Part shown: positions 11,421 to 23,656 of the stretch, one piece after another
Numbering within the stretch: the first letter of the stretch is position 1
Layout of the letters: each line of letters opens with the position of its first letter
Origin: Girardinichthys multiradiatus
Lineage: Eukaryota; Chordata; Actinopteri; Cyprinodontiformes; Goodeidae
DNA: 64,000 nt
Direction: 5' to 3'
NCBI RefSeq assembly: GCF_021462225.1
Contig: NC_061804.1
Location: 42,471,975 to 42,535,974, forward strand
The notes under the pieces: model-generated
Told to the model about the DNA's origin: nothing
Databases searched by the model: none
The model's input: only the letters and a program-made list of their open reading frames with translations
Made by a program: the position numbers and the translations under genes

Positions 11421-12449
11421 CCAGTACGTAGGACCAGTTTAAATGAGTGCATGTTTCAAAACTCACACTAACTTCCTTCAATAGTAACTGTTAAAAATAG
11501 AACTACCTTTCAGGACATAGTTTTGAACTGTAAGTTTGCACGCTACGTTTCCATTAACGCTCTGCAGGCAATGCAGACCCTCACAGAAGTGATTAAGAAT
11601 GAGTTAATGAACACACACGTTGCCAGAGATTTCATGCAAAATCTTATTAGAGAGGTTGGTTCATCTGTAGACAGCCCCACCGAGGCACGGATACCTACTT
11701 AGCTTGTTCTGCTGGATTTAGTAGAGAAAATCCTAAAGTCCACCACAGCAGACACCTTGCAAACTCCACAAACACACCTGACTTATAGCCTAAGTAGTGC
11801 AATTCAATTGTTTTTTTCTTTCTCTCTTTTCCAATCTAGATAGTTTAGAGACAGGAGTTATGTTAAACCCCATCATCATTTGAAATAGCTAATGTGTTTA
11901 AACCTAAACCCATGTTAAACATTGGTTTTTGTTAAGATAACACACTGCATAGTCGGTTACAAACCAGGATGGACTCCCTCACATTTATTTTCCCATGGTT
12001 CATAGCTCCACCTATGTTAATGAAACAGGCTGATTCCCGTGCCTGACTGGAGTTGGTTGACTAAGCTCTGACCCCATTAGTTGGTTATCTTGTTTTTTTT
12101 GTTTGCTTTATTGTTGTTTCACTTTGTCTCAAGGTTACCAAAGCTGATGACCAAAGGAATGTGATAATGATGTGAATGTATTGTTTTTGTATTTTTCTCA
12201 TTGAATGACATAGACAGGTATGAGTTAGTCAGAGTTTAGTCCTGCCCAGGCTAATCTTATCCTGCCCAGTCATAGGCCTTTGATAAGCGAACTGAACTGG
12301 GAACTCCCGTTCCTGCCAAGAGGAACACAGGGACAGTATTTCAGTTTTTTATTTTTGCTTCTTCTTGGATCACGGATCATTGAGTTTCAGCTCCTATGAT
12401 GGATGGACCCAGTAGCTTCAAAGACTACGATTAATCACACCCTTCGGAC
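11421..12449 (+). other. Non-coding remainder of the LTR element interior
   Basis: No frame I can support. Position implies it is the 3' internal region of the element ending at the polypurine tract. No env-like protein is recognisable. Confidence 0.4.
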
Positions 12450-12460
12450 CTAGGGGGGAA
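12450..12460 (+). promoter_or_regulatory. Polypurine tract upstream of LTR
   Basis: CTAGGGGGGAA lies immediately before the TG of the LTR. This is the expected position and composition for the plus-strand primer of an LTR retroelement. Confidence 0.75.
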
Positions 12461-13985
12461 TGTTTGAGTCATCCATTTTGGTCGCACAGTTGAACATGCG
12501 GAGCTCAAGAGACATCGCAGCTCTGACGTCACTCGGGATTATAAAACCCACGGAAAATAAACTTTCGTTGCCATTTCCAGTGTGTTTCACAGGACGGCGT
12601 AACAGAGGCTCATATCTGGAGAGGCAAAAGCTCGCAGGCGAACTTTTCCTCCACACGGCCATTCCTGGAAGAGCTTGAAAGCTGGAAATCTGTCTGATAC
12701 AAGAAGGTCAGGAAATTCATATACCGATCAAAGACCACGCCGACACCCAGCACAGGTGAAAAACCCACAGAGGTTTTATTTCCAAGCAGATGAGTTTTCC
12801 TCCTTGTTGATTCAGTCGACTAAACAGTTCTTCATATTTTCCCATCTTGGACGGATGAGAAGCTTACCGTTTTTTTTTTTTTTTTGGAGTTGACACCTGA
12901 CCCCCCCTGTTTTTCTTCGGACCTGCCCAAGAAGAAATCAACGTCAAAGTAATTGTGCATGTTCATGTTTTTAGAAGTTAGAAGTTGGACTTTTAAAGTT
13001 TTCCATTCAAAGCAACTGCGGTCTGGGCCTCGTGGCCTGACCACTCCTTTGTTCCAGTTTCATTACTGGAGTTTTCACTGAGTTCCGGCCTCAGAGTTTT
13101 ATGACTCTTTGTTCGAGATTTGGGGCAATCAGCTACTAGTGGCTAAAGGCCCAACCCACCGTCTACCAGCTGATTGCCACAATCGAGACATCAGCACACC
13201 AGGAGGGCTTCTCTTTCTAAGTTAACTCAAATTGTACATTTTGTCCAAAGAACTGCTGGTTTGATCTTCATAGACATTCAATGCACATATATATGTTTTT
13301 CTTTTATTATTATTGTTAGTTAGTAATTTCTATCCCTTGTGTAGACTAGTGCTTGCTAGTTAGGTGAATGTTTTTGGACCAGAATGGTGGTATTTCAGTA
13401 TTATATGGCTTCAATGAATCTTCATATATATAAGTAAGAGAAGTGTTTGTGTTTATTTCATGCAAGAATGATTTATCTATCAAAATAAGGTCAAAGTTCC
13501 CCCACCTTCAGTGAAGCGGTTGATTAAACAGTGACATGGTTCAGTTAGTAATGAGAATTTACTAATTGTAATTATTAAGGGGTTTGAGCCCATTATCCCA
13601 ACACCAGAGAACATCTCTGATTTCTATTTGTAAGAATGTTTTGGTTAAGATATAATTTTTCTGAATTATGGTTTTTAATTATAATTTTTGATAAATATTA
13701 ACTAATCAATAATCATAATCCTTACATCACACTCAAAGGTTTCTGATCATCGATCAAATATTAGTATTGGGCAAATATAACATGGGGGAATGCAAAATGC
13801 ATTTTTTAAATAAGGAATGCATTTATTTAAGGAAAAGGAATTGGAAGGGTATAGCATGATTTGAAGACATAGATGGGTTGCAATTTTGGAAGCTGGTTTA
13901 TTTGGAGAATAAAAAATTTACTTTTTATTGCTCATTCCAGTTATCGTAAGCTCTCATTTTCCCCCAAACACTTCTCTGTGTAACA
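12461..13985 (+). repeat. Complete LTR of the tRNA-Leu-primed element
   Basis: It starts TGTTTGAGTCATCC after a polypurine tract and ends CTGTGTAACA just before a primer-binding site, so both ends are defined by function. A TATA-like TTATAAAA lies near 12539 and AATAAA near 12556, giving a short U3 and a long, AT-rich R/U5. A T-run lies near 12869-12885. The segment 13460-13740 is clearly related, in reverse complement, to 55690-55840 plus 53740-53960. Length is about 1525 bp. Confidence 0.8.
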
Positions 13986-13987
13986 TT

Positions 13988-14005
13988 TGGTGTCAGAAGT
14001 GGGAT
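13988..14005 (+). promoter_or_regulatory. Primer-binding site, tRNA-Leu type
   Basis: TGGTGTCAGAAGTGGGAT begins a few bases after the LTR end. It is complementary to the 3' end of vertebrate tRNA-Leu (ending ...CTGACACCA). This marks the start of an internal region, so this LTR also acts, or acted, as a 5' LTR. Confidence 0.8.
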
Positions 14006-14440
14006 TTACACCCGTAAAGACAGAAGAGGGCAGACTAAATGAGAACAGGACTTGGAAAAGCCTGTGGAACTAAGGGAAGCCCTGTTACTGACATGTAAGA
14101 TGAAAGAACAATCCAGATCCATCACCTGAAGGAGCTATGGCTGCTGAAAATGATTATAACTCTGTGATAGAGCTAAAAGGCTAAAGCTGATTCTTTGAGT
14201 AAAGAACTTTCTGAACCTTAGATCTTTGATTAAATGAGAGAATTTATGTGATGCCTACTTACTTAACATATTAAACAGATGTTTAGTAATTACCTGACAG
14301 ATTACCTGACTTTACGTATAACTGAAATGTGGGGATGGCATCTAAGTAAACAGCATGCACGAGTTGTCACATTATGAACAGGGGTGAAAGTAGTTTTAAA
14401 ATCTTGCCGGTACTTAGGGGCGGAGCTGGAGGGGGGATGG
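14006..14440 (+). other. Leader-like sequence downstream of the primer site
   Basis: About 430 bases without a convincing frame, consistent with the 5' internal leader of the LTR element before it is cut off by other repeats. No gag start can be supported. Confidence 0.35.
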
Positions 14441-14441
14441 G

Positions 14442-14443
<2 letters not shown>

Positions 14444-14487
<44 letters not shown>
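14444..14487. repeat. (AT)n microsatellite
   Basis: An uninterrupted AT dinucleotide run of about 22 units. Immediately downstream (14488-14545), GTACATACCAAAAATTTGGA and the following bases resemble a decayed terminal repeat of the Tc1 family at 23657, suggesting an old Tc1 end with a microsatellite grown beside it. Confidence 0.85.
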
Positions 14488-14491
<4 letters not shown>

Positions 14492-14758
14492 ATACCAAAA
14501 ATTTGGACACCTTCACATTCAAGAGGTGAAACACAAAAACAATACAAATATTATTATCATTCAAATCTTTTTAACCTCAGTTCTCCATGTTTATTTGTTC
14601 AGGTTTGAGACGATAAAAGTTTCATGACATAAAAATAACCCTTTAGTAAATAAAAATGTTGTCGTTTAGTATTTTTTCTGGATTTCTCCAACAAACTAAA
14701 TCACAAATAAAAATCAAAATGATATGTTTTTTAAACTAGACAGAGATAACCGTGACTT

Positions 14759-16485
14759 TTGTCCAAGATGTGTTATGATTTCTACTGCAGTGACAAGGGT
14801 CATAGAATTTCCAAATGTCAAAAGAAAGGCCAGTACAGAACTCTGCTGAGCCAAAGGAGAGTTTCCACCCTCACTTCCCTAAAATCCTTCCCCGCTAATC
14901 TTGTGGTCTCTTCCATTTCTCACCAGGTCTTGGTATTCATTGAATCTGGAGCTGACACTGAGTTAATGGATGAGTTATATGCCAAGGAGCTCGGCATTAA
15001 GCTCTTCCCAGCTCCTTCCTCGCACAATGCTCTAGCCTTTGCCTAGCCAATGCAGCTCAGATCACTGAGAGCATCAGTCTGTCCATTGGGGGTAATCATC
15101 GTGAGGGCATGACTTTTATCATTATTCAATCCCCTCAATTACTCATTGTTCTAGGGGCTACCTGGTTGAGGAAACACAACCCACATATTGATTGGCAGAA
15201 TAACACTATACTGGGTTGGTCTAAGATCTGTTCTGATTCTTGTTTATTTTCTGCCTGTTCTCCCTCTGATGCCATCAGCTCCGTAGAAGAGACCTACCCA
15301 GATCTGGCTAAGGGTCCCATCTAAATGCCATGATCTTAAGGAAGTGTTCAATAAGTCTCAGGCCTCAGCACGTCCCCCTCACTGGCCCTATCATTGTGCC
15401 ATTGATCCGCTTACGGGTCACCTCCTATGGGGCGCCTTAATTTTCAGTCTGTTCCTGAGAACCTTGCCATGAAAAAACTATATAGTAGACTCTTTAAGGC
15501 TGGCATCGTCCTCCCCCTGCCAGAGCTGGCTTCTTTTTTGTGGGCAAGAAAGATGGCTCTCCCAGACCATGCATCGATTACAGAGGTCTTAATGACATTA
15601 TGGTTAAGAACCGTTATCTACTCCCTCTAATGAATTCTGCCTTTGACCTCATCCAGGGGGCGAAGTACTTCACTAAACTGGATCTCCAGAATGACTATCA
15701 CCTTGTCCGCATCAAAGAGGGGGACAAATAAAAGACAGCATTCAACACCCCTAATGGACATTACGAGTAAGTCATAAAGCTGTTTGGATTGACCAATGCT
15801 CCAGCAGTGTACCTGTAATTGGTCAACAACGTTCTCAGAGACATGGTGGGACATTATGTGTTTATTTACCTTGAAGACATTCTGATCTTCTCGTACACTC
15901 TAGAGTCCCACAAACTCCATGTCCGGTCTGTTCTCCTTCTCCAGAACCATCTTTTTGTGAAGGCGAAAAAATGTGAGTTCCACACAACATCTACCTCTTT
16001 TCTGGGTTTTGTTATTTTCCCTAACCAGGTCACCATGGACACTAAGACCACAGCAGTTTCGGAGTGGCCCATTCCATCTGATCGTAAACAGCTCCAAAGG
16101 TTTCTGGGCTTTGCTAACGTTTATCTGTGCTTCATCTGAAATTACAGTCAGGTTGCCTCTCCCCTCCATGCACTCACATCTTCCAAGGTTCGTTTTGAGT
16201 GAAACAATCAGGCTGAGAAAGCATTCAGCAGATTGAAGTCTCTGTTTACCACAGCACTTGTTTTGGTCACCCCTGACCCTGAAAAACAATTTATGGTGGA
16301 GGTTGACGCTTCTAATGCTGGGGTAGGTGCTATTCTCAGCCAAAGATCCACTGATGTTCTGTTCACCCATGTGCATTCTTTTCAAGGACACTATCCACGG
16401 CAGAGCATAATTATGATGTGGGAGACAGAGAATTGCTTGCTGTCAAGCTCGCCCTGGAGGAGTGGAGGCACTGGCTGGAAGGAGC
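14759..16485 (+). pseudogene. pol: Gypsy copy B gag end, protease, RT and start of RNase H
   Basis: A knuckle-like FYCSDKGHRISKC lies near 14777-14818. The protease motif reads FIESGADTELMD, with glutamate where copy A has the catalytic aspartate. RT blocks follow in several frames: [33 protein letters not shown], then YLEDILIFS where copy A has YLDDILIYS, so an active-site aspartate is also replaced. In-frame stops occur near 15300, 15729, 15768 and 16137. RNase H begins [17 protein letters not shown] and is interrupted at 16485 by the inverted LTR. Confidence 0.88.
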
Positions 16486-18841
16486 TGTTGTGATTATTAA
16501 TCTGAGAATATTATTTAATATTTAATATTTTAATATTTTATAAAATAATATTTCGATGTGTTAAGGGTTGTTCTGTGAATACCAGCCCAGTAAGGTGATG
16601 GTATTAGGAGAAAATAGAAAGGTGTGAGACGAGCTCTGACATTATTGAACAGCAAAACTCTGCACACACATGGAATGAATTCACACAATTTCTTAAAATA
16701 CAAGAATTTATTAACAAAAATAAGTCAACTCAAAGTCAAACATATTTCAATGAACAAACTCTTTACTATGCTAAAACAATCCAACTAAACTACCAAGCAG
16801 AATTAAAGAATAGGGAAGACTAATGGATTATGTACAATATAAACAAGTTGATTAAAGATGATTGAAAACTATGACCAAAAGAGTGATGCAACATGCAATG
16901 TTTATGTTTGAAAACCAAGGATTATCTTGAAGGATCTGGAAATGAAGTTAAGTTAGTCTTGGAACTAACTTAGGCAATAATCAGCACAACTCACAATGCA
17001 AGATCAGATAAAATATTATTTTAATAAAATAATGTTTAAATAATGATCTGCTGAATAAAACCAACCTTCTGGATGACCATTTCTCAACGGTGTCTAATTG
17101 GCTGCCCTGGGAGAAGAAGTGGAGGTGGTGGAGGAGTATAAATACCTCAGTGTTCACCTGGACAACAGACTAGAGTGGAGATGCAACTGTGAAGCCATCT
17201 ACAAGAAGGGACAGAGCAGACTGTACTTCTTGAGGAAGCTTAGGTCCTTTGGTGTTTGCAGCAAGATGCTGCATATCTTCTATAAGTCTGTTGTGGAGAG
17301 TGTGATCTCTTCTACCATCATCTGCTGGGGAAGCAGCATCAGAGCCAGGGACTTCAAAAAGCTCAACAAGCTGATAAAAAAGGCTGGCTCTGTTCTGGGG
17401 ACTCCTCTGGAACCTCTGGAGATCATTGTGGAAAGACGGATTCTTCATAAAATGAAGAACATTATGGAGAACCCTGAGCATCCTCTTCATGAAACTGTCC
17501 TACAACAACAGAGTGTCTTCAGTCAGAGGCTTCTTCAGATCTGCTGTAAGACGGAGCGCTACAGGAGATCCTTCCTGCCCACAGCCATCAGCATCTACAA
17601 CGGCTCTTTGAGGAAACCTTCATAATATGAGCTATAACAACATTTAATTTCCCTTTGGGATTAATAAAGTATTTTTGAATTGAATTGAATTGAATGTATT
17701 TATTGAAATAATATTTGAAGGAATGTTATTAAGGGAGTATTTTGGAAAAGAGCTAAATCTTTCTGGAGAAATGGGGCTTAATGGTGTTTACTTAGTTATC
17801 AAATCTAGTAAATGATGTTTAGGGACTATTATTCACTAGCTTGAAAACTAACAACCTTTCTGTTAAATACTCTTTAGTAGCAAGCACGTGTTCTTACCGG
17901 TTAGCAGTTGAGCTAACAAAAGAAGCTAATAGCTTAGCACCAGAATCAACACATACCTTTAAAATACCAGGGTTAATAAAAGGGTTAAAATGCATAAGCG
18001 CGGACGGTGCGTTATGAGCAATCTTCTGTGTTTAAAATCACCCTTCAGGTAAAGTTTGACTTAAAACACACAAACACAGAACACAAACAGGACACATGTG
18101 CTGTAGATAGCCTGCTAGCACTAAGATAGCCGAGTTTCACACAAACAAAACCAAACTTCATAGAATGAAAACGTTCAGATCATTTCATCCTAATCTGCCC
18201 AAACTTAACCTCATGAACTGTGGTAAGGAATGTTGTCCAAAAGACGATGAAGTTTGAAGAAGGTATCCACAGTGAACAAAGGGTTAGCTTCCCGCTAACC
18301 TCCTTAGGTTTGGGGGGGTTGAAGGTACGTTCGCTCTGTGAACAAAAGGGTTAGCTCCGGAGCTGTAGCTGGGCGGCCCGTCCTGTTCGCTGACCACACG
18401 GGTTAACACGGAGACCGCGTCTTTGCAGGGGCTTCTCTCGAACACCGTTTGGTTCTGCAGGGCTCGGAGAGAAAGTCAAGCAATGCTTGTACCTTAATGA
18501 AAATACCGGATACAGAGACAGTATTTCATTTGTACTTATCTTTGCATATGATCGATGATCATATGACATCCTTGGGTCCAGTTGAAGAGTTTATGTCTGT
18601 TTGCCAGCAAAGAAACATCAGCGCGCTTGTCTCCCCTATCCGGTTCCTTTCGAAGGCCGTGTGGAAGAGGGCGGATGTAGCAACAGCTATGCTTTTATTT
18701 GGGGAGTGGCGTCACAGGAAGTCCGCAGTTATCCCGTTTCCTGGCTGTGCCGGAAGAAGGTTAATGCACTTTATGTTGAAAAGTTCCAGAAGAGTTTGTA
18801 CCGGAGTTTAATGTTGAAATTCACGGCTGTGGGTCCCAACA
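16486..18841 (-). mobile_element. Inverted solo LTR inserted in Gypsy copy B
   Basis: Read on the minus strand it starts TGTTGGGACCCACAGCC and ends ATTAATAATCACAACA, a clean TG...CA LTR. It is flanked by GAGC on the left and GGGC on the right, a 4 bp target duplication with one change. Removing the insert together with one copy of that 4 bp restores the RNase H reading ...LEGAKEPF. No internal genes are present. About 600 bp of it is a later LINE insertion (17095-17690), so the LTR itself is about 1.75 kb. It resembles the 53.7-56.4 kb sequence in its AT-rich end. Confidence 0.78.
17095..17692 (+). mobile_element. 5'-truncated LINE (L2-like) with TTGAA tail
   Basis: An open frame of 175 residues (17098-17625) is the C-terminal end of the same RT protein as the inverted fragment at 4606. 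It contains EEYKYLSVHLDNRLEW, LRKLRSFGVCSKMLHIFYKS and RYRRSFLPTAISIYN. It is followed by AATAAAG and a short (TTGAA)n tail ending near 17692. 5' truncation and a simple tail are normal for LINE insertions. It is open and probably younger than the LTR it sits in. Confidence 0.87.
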
Positions 18842-19331
18842 GGGCGAAAGAACCATTCATTGTTTGGACAGATCACAAACATTTGGAGTACCTTAAGTCA
18901 GCCAAGAGACTCATCCCCAGGCAAGCCAGTTGGGCAAGAAACTAGCACCTCGTCTTGTTGTACCTTTTCCCATATCCAAGGTGGTGAACCCGGTGGCAGT
19001 CCGCCTGCAGTTACCTCGCTCCATGAGAATTCACCCTATGTTCCATGTGTACCGGGTCATGCCCTATGTCACGTCTTGTCTGGAACCCTCCTTTGGGGCC
19101 CCTTCGCCCACCCGGGTACTAGATGACGAGCCTGTCTACACGGTGCGTCACATTCTCCGGACTAGGAGAAGAGGCCAGCATTTGGTAGACTGGGAAGGTC
19201 CACCAAATACTGGAGAGTTCCTGGATCCCTGCACACTTCATTATTGACAACACTCTCATCAGGACCTTTCATAGGTCGCACCCTGATCAACCTGGTGGTC
19301 CGTCAGGAGCCGGACCTTGAGGAGGGGGTAC
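18842..19331 (+). pseudogene. pol: Gypsy copy B RNase H remnant, integrase C-terminus and chromodomain
   Basis: RNase H resumes ([21 protein letters not shown]) and then jumps near 18935-18950 to the integrase C-terminal region ([20 protein letters not shown]). By comparison with copy A, about 1.1 kb encoding the end of RNase H and the catalytic integrase core has been deleted. A chromodomain follows: [30 protein letters not shown], and, after a frame slip near 19245, a segment ending RSHPDQPGG. Chromodomains steer such elements to particular chromatin. A polypurine tract, GAGGAGGGGGTAC, ends at 19331. Confidence 0.85.
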
Positions 19332-20128
19332 TGTTATGATTCTGGACTGTTTGTCTGCACCATCTGTGTCTGTCTACTGATCATCTCTGTGCTGAAGCTA
19401 TTAGGAGGATTGCTTTCACCTGCTCCTTCCCAGCCAGCTCCCTATTTACGCCTCTTCAGCTCCACCTGTTCCCCTGGCTTTATAAGCAGCACGCTGACAG
19501 ACAAACAGCGGCAGATAATCAAAAGCCTTTGTGTGAGTAAATGTCTAGCATTCCTTCCTTGTCTGCCTGCCTGATCCTGATTTCGTTTTTGCCCCTTGGA
19601 TTTCTCTGCTCTGCCTTGCCCACGTCGGATATTTCCCTGGCTTCTGAATTCTGGACATTGACCTTGCTTCTGCCTCCTGACTACCACTCTCTGCCTAACG
19701 CTTGGATCCGCCTGCCTGAATCTGCCTCCTCGTTTCTGTGCCCTGACCAATGATTCAAGCCTCTCCCTCAGATCCTGTCGCCTGATTGTGCTTCCCTGGC
19801 TCTGACCCAATTTCTATCCCCTGAGCACCACACTCTGTGTATTCACTGGAGTTGCAAACCTGAGAACCCGTGTGATGCTATCCTGCTGTCTGCAGTCCAT
19901 CACACTGAGGAGCCGAGATACAGTTTCCTTATTCTCCCATGGATTCTGAAAAGGTTAGTGGGTTTATTTCTGAGTTTATGTGGGAGAAGAAAGTTTCCTA
20001 ATTTGAAAATGATGAAGAAACAACTGGTTTCCTCTCAAAGCCGACGCGGGGGACCTTTCATTCAGAACACATCTCTGAATAAATTTTCACAGAAAATCCC
20101 AAAGAATCCCAAAATCCCTTTCACGTGT

Positions 20129-20182
<54 letters not shown>

Positions 20183-20801
20183 CAGTCATATCGTTGTTGT
20201 GTATATGCGACTATTTGACCAATCAGATGTACCCTTTCACTTACGCACATTTTGGCACTCACAACATTGATTCTCAAGCGCAGTTCCAGGTATACAGAAC
20301 CAGCAAACATCTGCAGGAAATCAAACTGGTCTACGTGAAAGTTTGTACCATAACACTTTCATCACTCCGGTCAACTCCCCATTCTTCAGCTAAACTGGAC
20401 TGCTGAACTAATGTCAAACCAACCTGGCAGGATTCAGGATAACTGTTTCCATCTAGCCTACAAGTTTGCTTCTACAATAACGTCGTTCATCATGCCAAGA
20501 CTTTTTCCTTATCTATCTTGTTCCCAGACAGGCCTTGCATGCTGCTCAGAGTGACTTCTCCGTTATGCCCAGAAGAATCTACACAGAATTAATTTTACAT
20601 ATGGTAAAAACTATACACTTTTTAATCTTCTCAGTTCTCAGTTCTCTGCTCAGCCACTATCCTGTCTGTCTGCCCTCAGAGGTTCCTGAGCCTGTCACTG
20701 GTGGTTTCCTGCCGAGTGTCACCCAAAGCTTTCAATACTTCTTTTGAATCTTATCTGTTTTGTCTGGCTGAAATTTCGGGTCCTCTGTACTACCTGTTAC
20801 A
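19332..20801 (+). repeat. 3' LTR of Gypsy copy B
   Basis: It starts TGTTATGATTCTGG just after the polypurine tract and ends CTGTTACA, with TG...CA ends. The R/U5-like part resembles the copy A LTR at 1-595. It contains a (TA)n expansion at 20131-20181, and the unusual length (about 1.47 kb) suggests extra inserted sequence in the middle. Open frames within it are chance. Confidence 0.75.
20131..20181. repeat. (AT)n microsatellite
   Basis: About 25 uninterrupted AT units inside the Gypsy copy B LTR. Confidence 0.93.
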
Positions 20802-20927
20802 AGATGGGTTACAACATTATTGTGTGCTTCAGGGAACAGTTGTTAAATAATTCTAGTGTTTTTCTTGTTTTAACATAATTTTTGCCATCAGTTAAATATG
20901 ACAATAAAAGCTGCTATTTTACCAATC

Positions 20928-22343
20928 CATGTGGCGTGCACAGACATTTTGGGGGGCAGGTGCTCAAGTGGAAAAAAAGGGCACCTTGTGCGACACATGG
21001 AGCTGTCGGTTGTCTTTGTAGTGTGAGATTTATTACAGGCACAGCATTAACAGCATGAACATAATTTATATGTATTACTAAGCACCCCCAAAACAAACTG
21101 TCCTGTGGGTTGAAGGGAAATGACCACCCAGGAAAACAAAAAACCTCAAAACAAGAATGCATTTGACAAAATTCTTAAGATGAATAAGGGAAAAAAATTA
21201 TCATAGACTGATTTAAATTAGATTACTGACTGACAACCTGAACTTCCTGAGTCAAATTTGAAACTTATGTTATCCTTCATTTTTTTTCTTTTTACACACT
21301 GAGCACAACGTGTTTGTCTTGACTATATCACTCTTTACTTTTATCACAAAATGTCTTCTGCACCAAATAACCTTATGTTGTAGCAAAGCAGGTTACACTG
21401 CCAAGTTTACCAGGTAGGTCACACTAAATGAGTTATCTTCAGAAATGTTAGTAACCAGTGACCATTCTACAGTGTAAATCAACTATACCCAGAAAATAAG
21501 TTATAAAATCTTTTTAGTCAAAATGAAACCAACATCAGAGAATATGATCATAAGAAGAATCATCTATACTTCTACATGTAGCCAGTGTGATATATGACAG
21601 AAACTATTCTTAGAGAATAAAAATTAATGCGATTACAAGTCCTGAGAACTGATAAGATGTCTGCTATTTAGAAAATAAAATACTCTGATCACATCATCAT
21701 TTTTACACACACAGAAGTAGAAAATACAACTTAGCCTACATGCCCCACATTTACTGAACTTTATTAAAGGTATTTTAGTAGTGTATGAATTGTAATGTTA
21801 ACCAGCTCATTTGGCCGTATTTGCAATAAAAAAAAACATGAGTCAAACAGAAGTCATCATGGACCGTTTTAGCAAATGTAATACGTACAACTATGAGATA
21901 GATTTGAATTTATTTATTTATTCTAATTTAATCTAAGAATTAAATCATAGACACTCTCCTAGCCTGTCCAGGGTGTACCCTGCCTCTCGCCCATAGACTG
22001 CTGGAGATAGACACCAGCTTCCCCGTGACCCACTATGGAATAAGCGGTAGAAAATGACTGACTGACTGACTGACATTCTCCTTAACTTTTTCATCTGAAG
22101 TTTAGGAAGCAAGTCTATTCGTTTTGTTTGTTTCCTGGATGGTTAGCCGGCCTGTCGGCAGGGCAGGGCTCTATCTGACGGCAGAGAGGAGGAGAGAAGA
22201 GGTAAATTCAGAAATTTTACCTTGGGCCCCACACTATACATTGTAAAAAACAAAAAAAAGATTTCAGGAGGGCACTTTTTTCTCCAAAGGATAAAAGTGC
22301 AGGTGCTCTAGCAGCACCTAGCGTCTATCTGTGCACGTCCCTG
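20928..22343. mobile_element. Non-autonomous DNA transposon, hAT-like termini
   Basis: Imperfect inverted ends are visible. On the left, GGCGTGCACAGACA and then GGCAGGTGCTC...AGGGCAC. On the right, in reverse complement, CAGGGACGTGCACAGATAGA and then AGGTGCT...AGTGCCCT. There is no transposase frame. A CAGGGACGTGCACAG-type end is familiar from fish hAT elements, but I could not find an 8 bp target duplication, so the superfamily is tentative. It carries a SINE-end insertion at 21968-22073. Confidence 0.55.
21968..22075 (+). mobile_element. SINE 3' end with (TGAC)n tail
   Basis: CCTGTCCAGGGTGTACCCTG through AGCGGTAGAAAATGACTGAC is the 3' end of a common fish SINE, 5'-truncated. Imperfect flanking repeats (ACACTCTCCT before, ACATTCTCCT after) look like a target duplication. 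It is nearly identical to the copy at 49097-49203. Confidence 0.75.
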
Positions 22344-22756
22344 CATAGGTCAGATACCAAACAACTGGTATAGACAGACACTGAACAAGTATTAGTAATG
22401 TGCAAGTAAAACAGACCGTTAGCATAGAGTAAGAGCACACCATGTATATGTGCCATTTCCAAAAATCATCATCAGTGTGTCTAACAGCGAAATATAACTG
22501 CAAAACAGCATTTACAGTCCCCTCCTATCAATAAAGTCGTGGTCTGGAGAACAATTTATTTTGTGAAAAAAGTTGAATTGATAAAATCAACCTCAAAATC
22601 AACAGATATTTCTTAAACTTTTGGAAACAATGGATACACTGGCATTCTTCTGTACTACAGGTTTTTGTGTACCTTCCATGTCATTTTTGAGGTGGAAGAT
22701 GCCACAAAAAACTTTATTCTGCTGAATTTGTTCTGCTCCAACAAGAGACTGACAGA
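22344..22756. other. No recognised feature
   Basis: About 410 bases between two DNA transposons. I see no element, RNA gene or supported frame here. Confidence 0.5.
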
Positions 22757-23656
22757 TAGTGATGTGACGTTCACAAACGATCCAATTCTTTTGAACGGCT
22801 CTTTAACTTGAACAACAGGATTTGAGTCTCAGTCATTGAGAGCCTTTTTTTGTTTTTTACGACTTTGCTTTCTTATAAATGCTTTGCATGCACTACACTC
22901 GCCACTTTTTTCAATTCAATTTAATATTATATATTTATTACTTAGGCAACTAAATATGGAAACAGAAAGTGGGGTGTTCTGAGCATACAGAACTCATGCT
23001 CATTGCTCACTGTTTGTTTTTGTCACGTATCATGGCAGCAGACGTGTGGGACTGAATACGACCTGGCTGCGATGCCAGCGCAGGCTGAATAAAGCGGGAC
23101 AGAGGAGGAATTTTCTCAACCCAAATTTGTCAGATTATAACAAGGTAAAAACAGAAGAAATCTTAAATCAAGGTTCTGCCTTTTTTTAGGGCAATACATT
23201 TGTTTGGATGTTTGCACACTTTATTTGGTTAATGTTTACAGTTAACTTTTGTTCATCATTAGTGTGTTGTCCTATTTCTTATATTTAATGCTGCCGTAGG
23301 TGATTTTGGTTCCTGGCAAAGCAACTCAAGTGCAGTTTTTTCTCTACTTCTTTGTTACTTTTTGCTCTTTATTGTGTTTCTATAATACCAACAGCACTAA
23401 AATGCCATTCATGCACACAGCATTTGTAGTAAAGAGCTACATGGGTATTTGATATTTATTTTTTGATATTTTATATCTAATTTTATGGAAATATATACAT
23501 AAAGATTTTTATTTAGCGTGAATATGCCTTATTAGTCTTAGTTAATACAGATGTTTCAACTTTTTTGTGAAATGTGTCCACCCATGCCAGGTTTCCCAAA
23601 GTTAATATATTTTACACTATATTAGGGATAAAACTTCTTGTTCTTCAAAATATGTA

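Larger units (their letters stand above)
14745..20801 (+). mobile_element. Ty3/Gypsy retrotransposon copy B, deleted, with nested LTR
   Basis: This is the same broad family as copy A. The order is end of gag, protease, RT, part of RNase H, then an inverted solo LTR insertion (16486-18841), the rest of an RNase H segment, a deletion removing the integrase catalytic domain, integrase C-terminus, chromodomain, polypurine tract and 3' LTR. There is no 5' LTR or gag start. Many stops and frameshifts show it is older or less constrained than copy A. Confidence 0.87.

Noticed and set aside
13988..14005. Primer site dismissed at first as chance
   Set aside because: The chance explanation was rejected: 18 bases fit tRNA-Leu and lie directly at the LTR end, so the site is reported as a feature.
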